NCBI RefSeq assembly: GCF_000023465.1
Contig: NC_014041.1
Location: forward strand, 765,001 to 829,000
Source: Zunongwangia profunda SM-A87
GTDB lineage: Bacteria > Bacteroidota > Bacteroidia > Flavobacteriales > Flavobacteriaceae
DNA: 64,000 bases
Reading direction: 5' to 3'
Shown here in pieces: positions 18,228-26,433 of this stretch. The stretch's first letter is position 1. The number at the start of each line of letters is the position of its first letter. The notes beneath the pieces were generated by a model. The model was not told where the DNA came from. It searched no databases and saw only the letters and a program-made list of their open reading frames with translations. Made by a program: the position numbers and the translations under genes.

Positions 18228-18764
18228 ATGATACTGGAAATTGATGACCAACTACAACTGAAAAAGTTAGAAAAAACCGATGCCGAAGTGATTTTTAGAA
18301 CCATCGATAATCAGCGAGAATACTTGGGGAAATGGCTTCCGTTTGTTGCATTGACAAAAAAGCTAGCCGATACCCAAGCCTTTGTCGATACCGTGGTGAA
18401 AGCATCCGAAGAAAAATCTGAATACGTATTCACCATTCTGAAGAATAGCGAATTCGTCGGACTTATTGGCTTTAATGGTACAGACAAAAGCAATCAAAAA
18501 ACAGAAATAGGCTATTGGCTTTCCGAAGCATATCAAAAGCAAGGCATTATGACAAAATCGGTAGCCAAAATCTGTGAGTTTGCTTTTCAGGAACTCCAGC
18601 TTAACCGCATCCAAATCAAGTGCGCGGTAGGAAATCACTCCAGCAGTAAAATTCCGCAAAGATTAGGCTTTACGCTCGAAGGAATACAAAGAGAAGGAGA
18701 GCGCTTAACCGGAAATGTATTTACCGATCTGCAAATTTACAGCAAGTTAAAAAGCGATGATTAA
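18228..18764 (+). CDS. GNAT-family acetyltransferase (RimJ/RimL-like)
   Basis: A 178-aa GNAT protein of the RimJ/RimL type. It shows the strand pair FVGLIGFNG and TEIGYWLSEAYQKQGIMTKSV, the latter being the acetyl-CoA pyrophosphate-binding motif A (QxxGxx variant), and then NRIQIKCAVGNHSSSKIPQRLGFTLEG. It lies 12 bases behind the SDR gene and 21 before the ATPase gene, so they are probably co-transcribed. Likely substrates are ribosomal protein N-termini or small amines, which cannot be distinguished here. Confidence 0.88.
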   Translation: MILEIDDQLQLKKLEKTDAEVIFRTIDNQREYLGKWLPFVALTKKLADTQAFVDTVVKASEEKSEYVFTILKNSEFVGLIGFNGTDKSNQKTEIGYWLSEAYQKQGIMTKSVAKICEFAFQELQLNRIQIKCAVGNHSSSKIPQRLGFTLEGIQREGERLTGNVFTDLQIYSKLKSDD

Positions 18765-18785
18765 GCCAAAAAACAAGCAAAAAGG

Positions 18786-19349
18786 ATGATTCCATTCAAA
18801 CAACACCCCAATTTTTACATCATCACCGGCGGTCCCGGCGTAGGAAAAACCACCCTGTTAACGGAACTCCAAAACAGAGGATGTCCCGTAGTTCCGGAAG
18901 TGGCGCGGCAACTGATTACTGAACAGCAACAAACCAACGGAGAAGCCTTACCGTGGAAAGATAAGGAATTGTACAAGCAACGAATGTTTGAGCGTTCCGT
19001 GAAAAATTACGTGCAAACCGAAAAAAATGGAAACAACCGGAAGCCCGTATTTTTTGACCGCTCATTTTTAGATACGCTCTGTTATGCCCAACTTATCGGT
19101 TCCGCAATCAGCGAAGAAATGCAATCGTATGCGGAACATTGGAGGTACCATACGAAGGTTTTTATACTTCCTCCCTGGCAGGAAATCTACCAAACCGATC
19201 AGCAACGCAAACAAGATTGGGATGAGGTACTCTTGACGCATACCAAAATGAAAGAAACTTATAATCACTATGGCTATCAAACTATCGAAGTCCCCAAAAC
19301 CGACGCAAAAACCCGAGCAGATTTTGTATTGAAATATACTGGAGCATAA
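18786..19349 (+). CDS. AAA_28-type P-loop ATPase/kinase-like protein
   Basis: A 187-aa P-loop protein with Walker A GGPGVGKTT at residues 15-23 and a DRSFLD block around residue 94 that resembles the NadR/AAA_28 family. The C-terminus carries the family pattern YQTIEVPKTDAKTRADFVL. These stand-alone proteins are predicted nucleotide or small-molecule kinases. It is third in the operon with SDR and GNAT genes. The unit is flanked by ~310-bp direct repeats, so it could behave as a removable block. Confidence 0.85.
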   Translation: MIPFKQHPNFYIITGGPGVGKTTLLTELQNRGCPVVPEVARQLITEQQQTNGEALPWKDKELYKQRMFERSVKNYVQTEKNGNNRKPVFFDRSFLDTLCYAQLIGSAISEEMQSYAEHWRYHTKVFILPPWQEIYQTDQQRKQDWDEVLLTHTKMKETYNHYGYQTIEVPKTDAKTRADFVLKYTGA

Positions 19350-20088
19350 AGCATTTTAGGTCATTAAGCGAATTTTAAAAATAGACTTTGAAGATGAGAC
19401 CCTGAGTCAGGCCCGCCTCGCCGGCAGGTTCAGGGTGACGACGCCTTGTGATGATCCATTTCGGCATATTTTTTATATCCGTAGTAAAACAAATCAATTC
19501 CGCAGCGCTGGATGTGGAGGATGGCTTATCCAGTGTATTGCCATCTGCAGAATAAGGAGTTGGTGTAGTTTTTATAATTTTGGGGCATTGAGTGAATTTT
19601 CACAGAAAATTTGTATCGAAATGTCACTAAAATGTAAACCGTATCATATAATAGACTATGGCAATAATATAATTTATTGCTTATCGGTAATTTTCAATAA
19701 GGCTTATTTGCGTCATTCCGGGCCTGCCCGTCCGGCAGGCGGGCTCGACCCGGAATCTCATACTGAATTTTAAAAATAGAGTTTGAAGATGAGACCCTGA
19801 ATCAGGCCCGCCTCGCCGGCAGGCAGGTTCAGGTTGACGACGCCTCATTATAATTATTACAGACGTTCATCATAAAAGAGAAAATAGAAAACCAACTTCA
19901 AGGCTGTCAATTCGAGTGGAAATCGGTGACGATTTTTGTATCGAGAATAAGTCTTAAAGTCAATAATTGATATCGTAATGTACGATAGATTCATAGCAAT
20001 AATAAAAAACAAGGTTGAGGTTGATAGCAAGCATTTTAGGTCATTGAGTAAATTTTTGCAGAAAATTTGTATCGAAATGCCCTAAAAT
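19350..20088. repeat. Mosaic intergenic repeat region, copy R2
   Basis: This region starts immediately after the ATPase stop with a half palindrome. It contains the same modules as R1 plus two full palindromes (19577-19633 and 20033-20088) and the 304-base module 19785-20088. That module matches 16885-17200 almost base for base, apart from one 12-base deletion and scattered changes. The second palindrome ends at the first possible ATG of the beta-lactamase frame (20087), showing that this ATG belongs to the repeat, not the gene. Confidence 0.8.
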
Positions 20089-20176
20089 GAAAACCTCAAA
20101 ACCACATTTTTTACAGAAATTTGACACCGACACCAAAATATACTTCAATCCAATTCAGCAAAGCAAAACAACAAAA

Positions 20177-20968
20177 ATGAAATACATACCTATACTATTA
20201 ATCCTTTGCACCTCTACGCTCTTTGGGCAAAACAGATTTCAAAATAGTTACGACAGTTTAGAACTCGAGGGCAGCACGACCCTTTACGACTATAAAAACA
20301 AACAATGGATACTTACCGATGCAGAGGATGCCGAAATTCCCACGCTGCCTGCGTCCACCTTTAAAATCCCCAATTCCCTTATGCTGCTCGAGCAAAAAGC
20401 GGTAAAGGACGAAAATGAAATCTATCAATGGGATGGAGAACCAAAATCACATTTTGGATTTCCGTTTAAAGTTTGGGAGCAAGACACCGATTTAAAAACC
20501 GCCTACAAGTACTCCACCATCTGGTTTTATGTAAAAGCTTCCCAAAAAATTAAAAGAAGCACCTATAAAAACCTGCTGAACAACATCAACTACGGAAATA
20601 ACGAGCTAAGTGAAGCAGGAGATGATTTCTGGAATTATGGAAATTTTGCCATATCCCCTAAAAATCAGGTCGAATTTTTAATCGATCTTTATGAAAACAA
20701 GCTGCCTTTTTCTCAAGAAAATATGGAAAAGGTAAAAGAACTAATGATTTCAGAACACAAGGAAAACTACACCTTTCGCGATAAAACGGGATGGACAAGA
20801 ACTAACGGAAAAGACATCGGCTGGTGGGTAGGTTATCTCACCACCAAGGATAATGTGTACTTTTTTGCGACCCGACTGACCAAAGCTATAAATGAAGAAA
20901 ATCCGAATTTCTTTAGTGGAAGAAAGCAAGTCACCCAACAAATCCTCAAAGAACTCAACGCCTACTAA
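20177..20968 (+). CDS. Class D (OXA-type) beta-lactamase
   Basis: A 263-aa serine beta-lactamase of class D. The start at 20177 was chosen because it begins with a signal peptide (MKYIPILLILCTSTLFGQ), whereas the upstream 30 codons arise from repeat sequence. Active-site motifs are S60-T-F-K63, Y139-G-N141 and K203-T-G205, with FW at 151-152. The second motif, normally S-x-V, reads S113-T-I, a conservative change. The enzyme is periplasmic and hydrolyses beta-lactams by the carbamylated-lysine mechanism of the family. It has repeats on its left and a GNAT fragment touching its stop codon. Confidence 0.9.
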   Translation: MKYIPILLILCTSTLFGQNRFQNSYDSLELEGSTTLYDYKNKQWILTDAEDAEIPTLPASTFKIPNSLMLLEQKAVKDENEIYQWDGEPKSHFGFPFKVWEQDTDLKTAYKYSTIWFYVKASQKIKRSTYKNLLNNINYGNNELSEAGDDFWNYGNFAISPKNQVEFLIDLYENKLPFSQENMEKVKELMISEHKENYTFRDKTGWTRTNGKDIGWWVGYLTTKDNVYFFATRLTKAINEENPNFFSGRKQVTQQILKELNAY

Positions 20969-21233
20969 AACCGAAATCGGACTTTGGCTGCTTCCCGAAT
21001 TTTGGGGACAGGGAATAATGACCGAAGCACTTCCTTTAATCACCCATTACACATTTAAACAACTTTACCTTCACCAAATGGAAGGCTTTGTAGAAACCGA
21101 AAACACCAATTGCAAAAAGGCAATGGCCAAGCTCGATTTTAAAAAAGAACGCACCCTACAAAAAGCCGAATTCAAAAACGGAAAACCCATAAACCTTGAG
21201 GGTTTTATAAAAATGAATACCAACAGGCTATAA
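20964..21233 (+). pseudogene. C-terminal half of a GNAT acetyltransferase
   Basis: Immediately after, and overlapping, the beta-lactamase stop in another frame, the sequence encodes TKTEIGLWLLPEFWGQGIM and continues to MNTNRL. This is the C-terminal half of a RimJ/RimL-like GNAT, similar to residues 85-178 of the protein at 18228. The N-terminal half is missing and the frame upstream is just beta-lactamase sequence read out of phase. A deletion or insertion joined the two genes at about 20966. Confidence 0.75.
21191..21218 (+). repeat. 28-bp direct repeat, left copy
   Basis: AAACCTTGAGGGTTTTATAA and the next eight bases, at the 3' end of the GNAT fragment, recur at 23773-23800 with one mismatch. 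The two copies bracket the solenoid-nuclease gene and the membrane-protein gene. Confidence 0.7.
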
Positions 21234-21312
21234 AATAATGTCTCCAAATAATGATTTCTGAAAAGAAACACTATTTTTATAGTTATTGTCTTAAATCATT
21301 TGACTGACATCA

Positions 21313-23031
21313 TTGAACTATAATCCAACTGACATATTTACAACTTCAGATTTAAAGAAAATTATTAATCAAAATGAAATTCATTCTGATATAATAATCA
21401 GAGGAGGAAGTATCAAAAAATTAGAAAAAGTCGAAAAAGTAAATGGATTTCTAGGAGTTAGCGATTCAACCCTTGAGAGTTTTGGAACATTAAAAGAAGT
21501 CAAGGGAAATCTATTTATAAGTACAAATTCTGTATACTCAAAAATCAAATCTTTAGACAATTTGGAATATGTAGGAGGAGATTTAATTTTAAGATATTCG
21601 AATATTGAAAATTTGGGTTCGTTAAAAAAAGTTGGAGGTAAATTGAGTTTGAGAGATACAAAAATTAAAAATTTAGGTTTCTTAGAGTTTGTAGGCGGTG
21701 ATTTGTTTTTACCAAAAAGAATAGAAAAAGAAATTGACCTAACAAATCTGACGGTAAAGGGAAAAATCAAGTTTTGGAATGATAGCAAAACTAGAAGAAA
21801 AATAGTTCCAAAAAGTGAAATAGGATATTCCAATTATGATAAGCTTATCCCACATTGGAGACATAGACACATTTATTCCTTCAGAGAAATTACAGAAGCA
21901 AATTCTGAGCAATTAGCATTTTACCACATTTATAAAAGTTTTTTTCTTGATGGTAGGTATATAGACTTAAAAGGCAACGACAATTATTCTTTTATTCTAT
22001 TGTATGACTTGTTAGAAAATCCTAATTCGGATTTTAATCAATTACAAAACCAATTAAAAAAGCTTTCAAAATATTATCCTAAAACAAAAATATATGGAGA
22101 ATGCCTAATTGTAGAGAAATTAGAGAGTTCGAAGAATTTTGAGAAAGCTTGGGAATTAATTTCACAAAAAGAATACATCAACGTTCAAAAAATTATTGAA
22201 TATGAGAATAAACTAAATAGAGAACTTTTAAATGGAGAACTTGTTATAAAACTTGGCGGTTACAGTCATCTAACCGAATTTGGGCAAAAAAACATAAATG
22301 AAATAAAACCTTTTGTAGACATACAGCTTGAAAGATATAAACTTGAAAAAGAAACCAAATTTTTTGACTTATTTGTTCAGAATGGTAAACCAATTACAAC
22401 AGAAATACCAATTAAAATTGAAAAGGAAAAAACTCTCTTTGGCATTCTGAAAAAATTTGAAATCAAAACCATTCAAGAATACAAATCTTCTTACTATGAA
22501 GATTATTTCCTTTCGAAAGCTGAATATGAACACTATAAGGCAATTGATGACTTCCAAGCAGAATCAGGGTATGAAAACTCGTTACCTCACGTGGTTGAAA
22601 AAGCTATATTAAACCAATGTAGACTAATCCTAAAACAGTCGGAAGATTTGTATCGAGAGACTCTCGGAATGCCAAAAGTTGGAGAAGGTTGGATAAGCGA
22701 AACGGAACTATTTTATAAAATATCAGAATATTTTAAAAAAGATGAAGTTATTCATCACGCATCGCCAAAGTGGCTTGGTCGCCAACATCTAGATATTTAT
22801 TTCCCTAAATTAAACATCGGAATTGAATATCAGGGAGCACAACACTACGAGCCTATTGAATTTTTTGGAGGACAAGAAGCATTTGAAAAAACTATAGAGA
22901 GGGATAAAAGAAAAAAACAACTTTGTGAAAAGAATAAATGTGATTTAATTTATGTAGATAAAGGATACGAAATAACTGAAATAATAACCCATATAGAAAA
23001 AATAAAAATCGGAGCACAAAAATATCTATAA
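21313..23031 (+). CDS. Beta-solenoid repeat protein fused to a PD-(D/E)XK nuclease domain
   Basis: A 572-aa protein with a TTG start. Residues ~30-150 hold four or five turns of a solenoid with the pattern V-x-G-x-L-x-L-x-x-S-x-I-x-x-L-G-x-L-K-x-V, similar to receptor-L/leucine-rich repeats. The middle (150-450) is helical and unassigned. The C-terminus (~460-565) is a restriction-endonuclease-like fold: E466 (SETELFYKI), D494 (HLDIYFP), and E505-Y-Q507 (GIEYQGAQHYEP), followed by ERDKRKKQLCEKN. This Vsr-like nuclease block is common in mobile and defence genes. The repeats could sense a target. Function is unproven. Confidence 0.7.
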   Translation: MNYNPTDIFTTSDLKKIINQNEIHSDIIIRGGSIKKLEKVEKVNGFLGVSDSTLESFGTLKEVKGNLFISTNSVYSKIKSLDNLEYVGGDLILRYSNIENLGSLKKVGGKLSLRDTKIKNLGFLEFVGGDLFLPKRIEKEIDLTNLTVKGKIKFWNDSKTRRKIVPKSEIGYSNYDKLIPHWRHRHIYSFREITEANSEQLAFYHIYKSFFLDGRYIDLKGNDNYSFILLYDLLENPNSDFNQLQNQLKKLSKYYPKTKIYGECLIVEKLESSKNFEKAWELISQKEYINVQKIIEYENKLNRELLNGELVIKLGGYSHLTEFGQKNINEIKPFVDIQLERYKLEKETKFFDLFVQNGKPITTEIPIKIEKEKTLFGILKKFEIKTIQEYKSSYYEDYFLSKAEYEHYKAIDDFQAESGYENSLPHVVEKAILNQCRLILKQSEDLYRETLGMPKVGEGWISETELFYKISEYFKKDEVIHHASPKWLGRQHLDIYFPKLNIGIEYQGAQHYEPIEFFGGQEAFEKTIERDKRKKQLCEKNKCDLIYVDKGYEITEIITHIEKIKIGAQKYL

Positions 23032-23164
23032 CCAATCACCTATTCTCACTAACCCTAAAAATCCTATTTGATTTTCTACAGGTCTTCCGTCTGATAGGTT
23101 TGGTTTTTATCAGCTAAATCAGGAGCTTAAACAATGCAACTAACCTTATATAAATAAATACCAA

Positions 23165-23707
23165 TTGAACAGTAGGACAAAATACATACTTCTAATTTTA
23201 GCTACTACAGCATTTGTATTAACTATTTACAACCACAATAATGAATTGACTGAAACAAGTTTTGATTCCATTGAATTAAAATATGCTAAAAGATTCTTCG
23301 GAATAGGAGTTTTATGTGCTGCATTATATTTTTTCAATAAGACTTGGCGAAGCTTAGTAACCAAAATTATGATTGGAGCATTTGGAATAAGTTTAGTATT
23401 GAACTTGTATATATTTCCCAGAGTTTATAAGACTGTACAGCTTAAAAAAATATATTATGAATACTCTGAAATAGAAACTTGTGCAGAAATGGAAAAACGA
23501 TTTTCAACTGACTTAAAAAACGGAAAACTCGTTTATTTTCAGTTTGGGATAGGCTACGATATTGAATTAGCAAAGACACTTAAAGAAAAATATAAAATTA
23601 AAACTATTGGGATGGGTTGTATCATTCAGTCCGAAAAGGAGTGTTACAATAAATTGCTCAATGAATATCTAAAAGAAAACCACAACGATGGAATAATTGA
23701 CTATTGA
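23165..23707 (+). CDS. Hypothetical membrane protein
   Basis: A 180-aa protein with a TTG start. Three hydrophobic segments occupy the first half (YILLILATTAFVLTIY, FFGIGVLCAALYFF, IMIGAFGISLVLNLYIF). A soluble C-terminal domain follows (KLVYFQFGIGYDIELAKTLKEKY) with three cysteines. No family is recognised. It follows the solenoid-nuclease gene by 133 bases and has a tail-like motif, AACGTTGGGC (23711-23720), 3 bases after its stop. The domain pattern recalls small immunity or stress membrane proteins, but that is a guess. Confidence 0.55.
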   Translation: MNSRTKYILLILATTAFVLTIYNHNNELTETSFDSIELKYAKRFFGIGVLCAALYFFNKTWRSLVTKIMIGAFGISLVLNLYIFPRVYKTVQLKKIYYEYSEIETCAEMEKRFSTDLKNGKLVYFQFGIGYDIELAKTLKEKYKIKTIGMGCIIQSEKECYNKLLNEYLKENHNDGIIDY

Positions 23708-24025
23708 AAAAACGTTGGGCAAAAATATATCCTATAAAAAGGAATAATCCAGTTCTTTAAAATATTCTTTTAAAACCTTGAGGATTTTATAAAAATGAAT
23801 CCTAAAATTTAAAAATAACTAATGATTTGTTTATATACGGGTAAATTTTTTAGGTATTGATAATTAATGCCTTATAAAGTATTTTGTCGATTTTTTTTAG
23901 CCTTTAGGGGAAACCGTAAGGAAGTTTGTGGGGTTTTGGTTATTTTTATAAAGAGGAGATATGATACAAATAGATGTATTATAGTTGCGCTAGCAACATC
24001 CTAAGGAATAATCAAAAATTAATAT
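23708..24025 (+). other. Intergenic region: tail motif, right 28-bp repeat, header
   Basis: No gene is present. From left to right it holds the truncated tail motif (23711-23720), the right copy of the 28-bp repeat (23773-23800), a header copy (23899-23952) and GTTGCGCTAGCAAC, a hairpin with GTTGC/GCAAC arms at about 23986. The last element occupies the place that GTTGTGCAAC takes after the header at 29283. Confidence 0.5.
23899..23952 (+). repeat. Copy of the 5' header repeat (upstream of the RexAB-like pair)
   Basis: AGCCTTTAGGGGAAACCGTA, AGGAAGTT and GGTTTTGGTTATTTTTATAA align with 29283-29337 at roughly 85% identity over the whole block. These two are the best-preserved headers in the window. 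Confidence 0.65.
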
Positions 24026-24943
24026 ATGGCACAAAACAAAATTGTTAAAGTTAAAAGAGTAATTAACTATTATCAACTGGATTTTCGATTTATAGATAAA
24101 TATACCTTTCAAGATCTTTTCAATACAATTACTGTTTTAGGAAAAACAAGAGCAAAAATTCGTTATCAACGATTTGGTGATAAATTTGTTTTTATACAAG
24201 GAATACAAAATGAAAATAAATTTTTAAAAGCTAAAATGCGTTGTGTAAGAAAAGATTTACTTCCCGAATTAATGAATACTAATACCGATGAAACAAAAGG
24301 TATCGATGCTAAAGAAGAAGAAGGGCTTGTAGAAACAACCCATTTCATAATAGATTATAGAAGGGATAAAATAATATTAGGTATTGAATATAACCATTAC
24401 GGTTCAAAAATTACTGATTTAGTGAACTATATTCAACGAATTGGAGTTTCTAAAAATATTTTAGAAAATGTAGGCTTTAAACCTATAGTAAAAGATGATT
24501 TACAAAAACTAAAAAAAAGGATTAACCGTTTCTCTGAATTTATAGTTAAGGTTCATAAAGATAATGTGTCAAAAATTAAAAAAATGGATGAGAAAATATG
24601 GCAAGCGCTAGATACCTCATTAGATAATTTTAATAGTGATTATGCTACGATTATTTTAAAATTTGATTATAAACAAAGAACAGAGACCCCGCAAATTGAA
24701 AGTTCTGTTTTTAATTTAATAAATTATTTTATTAAGCATCAAAAGGGTAAATATCTTTTTAATAAACTTTCAATGAGGGCAGAAGACGAAGAACAAAATA
24801 ATTTGTTAGAAAATTTTGATCTTTTAATAGAAAAAGTAAATAGTGAAATTAAGGTACAGCGAAAACCTAAATATCGTACATTAGTTTCAGAAGATATGTT
24901 TGAGAAAATGACAAGGGAACTGAATGGCACTAATTTCAGATAA
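24026..24943 (+). CDS. Uncharacterised soluble protein, first gene of a two-gene module
   Basis: A 305-aa protein with no signal peptide or TM helix. The N-terminal half is alpha/beta (INYYQLDFRFIDKYTFQDLF, KIRYQRFGDKFVFIQG) with the block EGLVETTHFIIDYRRDKIIL followed by GIEYNHYGSKITDLVNYIQ, which reminds me of DUF6731-type proteins of mobile DNA. The C-terminal half is helical and charged. Its last 20 bases overlap the next gene, which encodes a four-TM membrane protein. A soluble sensor followed by a small four-helix membrane protein is the layout of lambda RexA-RexB. This is an architectural analogy, not homology. Confidence 0.55.
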   Translation: MAQNKIVKVKRVINYYQLDFRFIDKYTFQDLFNTITVLGKTRAKIRYQRFGDKFVFIQGIQNENKFLKAKMRCVRKDLLPELMNTNTDETKGIDAKEEEGLVETTHFIIDYRRDKIILGIEYNHYGSKITDLVNYIQRIGVSKNILENVGFKPIVKDDLQKLKKRINRFSEFIVKVHKDNVSKIKKMDEKIWQALDTSLDNFNSDYATIILKFDYKQRTETPQIESSVFNLINYFIKHQKGKYLFNKLSMRAEDEEQNNLLENFDLLIEKVNSEIKVQRKPKYRTLVSEDMFEKMTRELNGTNFR

Positions 24944-25433
24944 AATAAAACAATCGGTAGATAATTATCTTAATTATGCATCTATAATAGATGCAGCAAT
25001 AATCTGCGTTTTATGGATTTTAAATTCAAGATTTTCTTTTTTCGAATTTGTACATAATAAAAAGGAGGTTAATGTATCAATCATAGGTAATATTATAGGT
25101 GCATCAATTTCTCTGGCTGGATTTATTCTTGCTTCGCTAACAATAATTGTAGCAATCCGCTCCAATATCAAAAGCAAAAATCCTGAACAAGCTCAAACCC
25201 CTTTGGAATTATTTTTTTCAGTAGGCACTTTTAAAACTATTGTAAAAGTTTTTAAAATTGCAATCATAGAATTAGTTATTTGCTTCATAATTTCTTATAT
25301 ACTGTGGACAATTTCGGCAAATATTTCAAACGAATTTTTTTTTAAATCGATTGTTTCAATCATATTCTTAATGTCTGTGAGTACAATAAGAAGTTTATTT
25401 GTTCTTTTTTTATTAATTGATGTTAAAGAATAA
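24924..25433 (+). CDS. Small four-TM membrane protein, second gene of the module
   Basis: A 169-aa protein with four hydrophobic segments: SIIDAAIICVLWILN, IGASISLAGFILASLTIIVA, IAIIELVICFIISYILW and SIVSIIFLMSVSTIRSLFVL. The loops are short and lack catalytic motifs. It starts inside the upstream gene (20-base overlap, ATGGCACTAATTTC), so the two products are translationally coupled. RexB-like pores and other membrane effectors of abortive infection have this size and topology. An effector role is inferred from the layout only. Confidence 0.6.
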   Translation: MALISDKIKQSVDNYLNYASIIDAAIICVLWILNSRFSFFEFVHNKKEVNVSIIGNIIGASISLAGFILASLTIIVAIRSNIKSKNPEQAQTPLELFFSVGTFKTIVKVFKIAIIELVICFIISYILWTISANISNEFFFKSIVSIIFLMSVSTIRSLFVLFLLIDVKE

Positions 25434-25590
25434 AAGTACTATTGTCAAAATAATCTTTAATCCTTACTCAAACCATAAAACCAAAAATTTCTTTCTAGAG
25501 TAATTCTTTTTGTAAGTATTTAAAACATATTGAGAAAAAGTATTATTTTCTATGGTGTAATTTTTATCAATACCCTGCTAAACTTGAAAA

Positions 25591-26403
25591 ATGAAATGTA
25601 TCTTTTGTTCAAAAAATTCTAGCAACTCAAAAAGTGTTGAGCATATAATTCCTGAATCTTTAGGGAATAAAAAGCATATTTTAAGGAAAGGAATTGTGTG
25701 CGATGAATGTAATCAATATTTTGCCAAAAAGATAGAAAAGAGAGTACTGGAAATGCCATATTTCAGAGATGTTAGGCATAGAAATTTTATAGAGAGTAAA
25801 AAGAGAAGAATACCTGTTTCTAAAGGAATTATTGGAGGCGCTGTTGATTTAAAAAAAAGAAAAGATTTTGGAACAGAAGTGATTGTCAATAGTCCTGATA
25901 TTTTTCAAAAAATTCTCAATGGGGAAGTAAAACATATGATTATACCTGTAAACGATCAACCAATTGAAGATAATAAATTGATCTCACGTTTTATTGCTAA
26001 AATTGCAATTGAAAGTGCAGCTCAAACATTTTCTTCAAAAAAAGGATGGAATAATTTTATAATTAATACTCCAGAATTTAAAGAATTAAGGTATTATGCA
26101 AGATTTGGGGATAAACTTGATATGTGGAACTATTCACAGCGAAGAATTTACAATGAAACAGACAGATTTTTAAATCCAAAAGTTTCAGATGGGCCATATG
26201 AAGTACTTCACGAACAAAACTTAGTTTTTTTACGAGATCGGGAACTCTATTTTGTTTTGGTTTTATTTGGTATAGAGTATGTAATTAGTATTACAAATCC
26301 AAAAATCGATGGATATAAAAGTTGGTTGATAGAAAATAATAATAAATGTCCGATTATTGAAAAGAATGAAAGAGATACAATTAAAGGGGAAAGATATTTT
26401 TAG
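25591..26403 (+). CDS. HNH endonuclease domain protein
   Basis: A 270-aa protein with an N-terminal HNH_5-type nuclease domain. It has a zinc-finger pair, CIFC at residues 3-6 and CDEC at 37-40, and the catalytic EHIIPESLGN at 18-27. The remaining ~200 residues are unassigned and end in a beta-rich block (RELYFVLVLFGIEYVISI). It is an orphan gene, with no methylase or helicase beside it, so it is not a classical restriction system. Its place among toxin-antitoxin and nuclease genes suggests a defence or mobile-element role (inference). Confidence 0.8.
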   Translation: MKCIFCSKNSSNSKSVEHIIPESLGNKKHILRKGIVCDECNQYFAKKIEKRVLEMPYFRDVRHRNFIESKKRRIPVSKGIIGGAVDLKKRKDFGTEVIVNSPDIFQKILNGEVKHMIIPVNDQPIEDNKLISRFIAKIAIESAAQTFSSKKGWNNFIINTPEFKELRYYARFGDKLDMWNYSQRRIYNETDRFLNPKVSDGPYEVLHEQNLVFLRDRELYFVLVLFGIEYVISITNPKIDGYKSWLIENNNKCPIIEKNERDTIKGERYF

Positions 26404-26433
26404 AAGAAAAATTATGATGAATAAATACTTCAA

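Noticed and set aside
19435..19773. 112-codon plus-strand frame in repeat R2
   Set aside because: Composed entirely of repeat modules; no ribosome site or protein-like pattern.
20892..20963. ATG at 20892 as the start of a real 113-aa GNAT gene
   Set aside because: The first 24 codons are beta-lactamase sequence in another phase and the N-terminal GNAT half is missing; treated as a fragment.
24026..25433. Assignment of the soluble/membrane pair as Kiwa
   Set aside because: Sizes and topology are similar, but gene order is reversed and I see no DUF4868 pattern; kept only as an architectural comparison.
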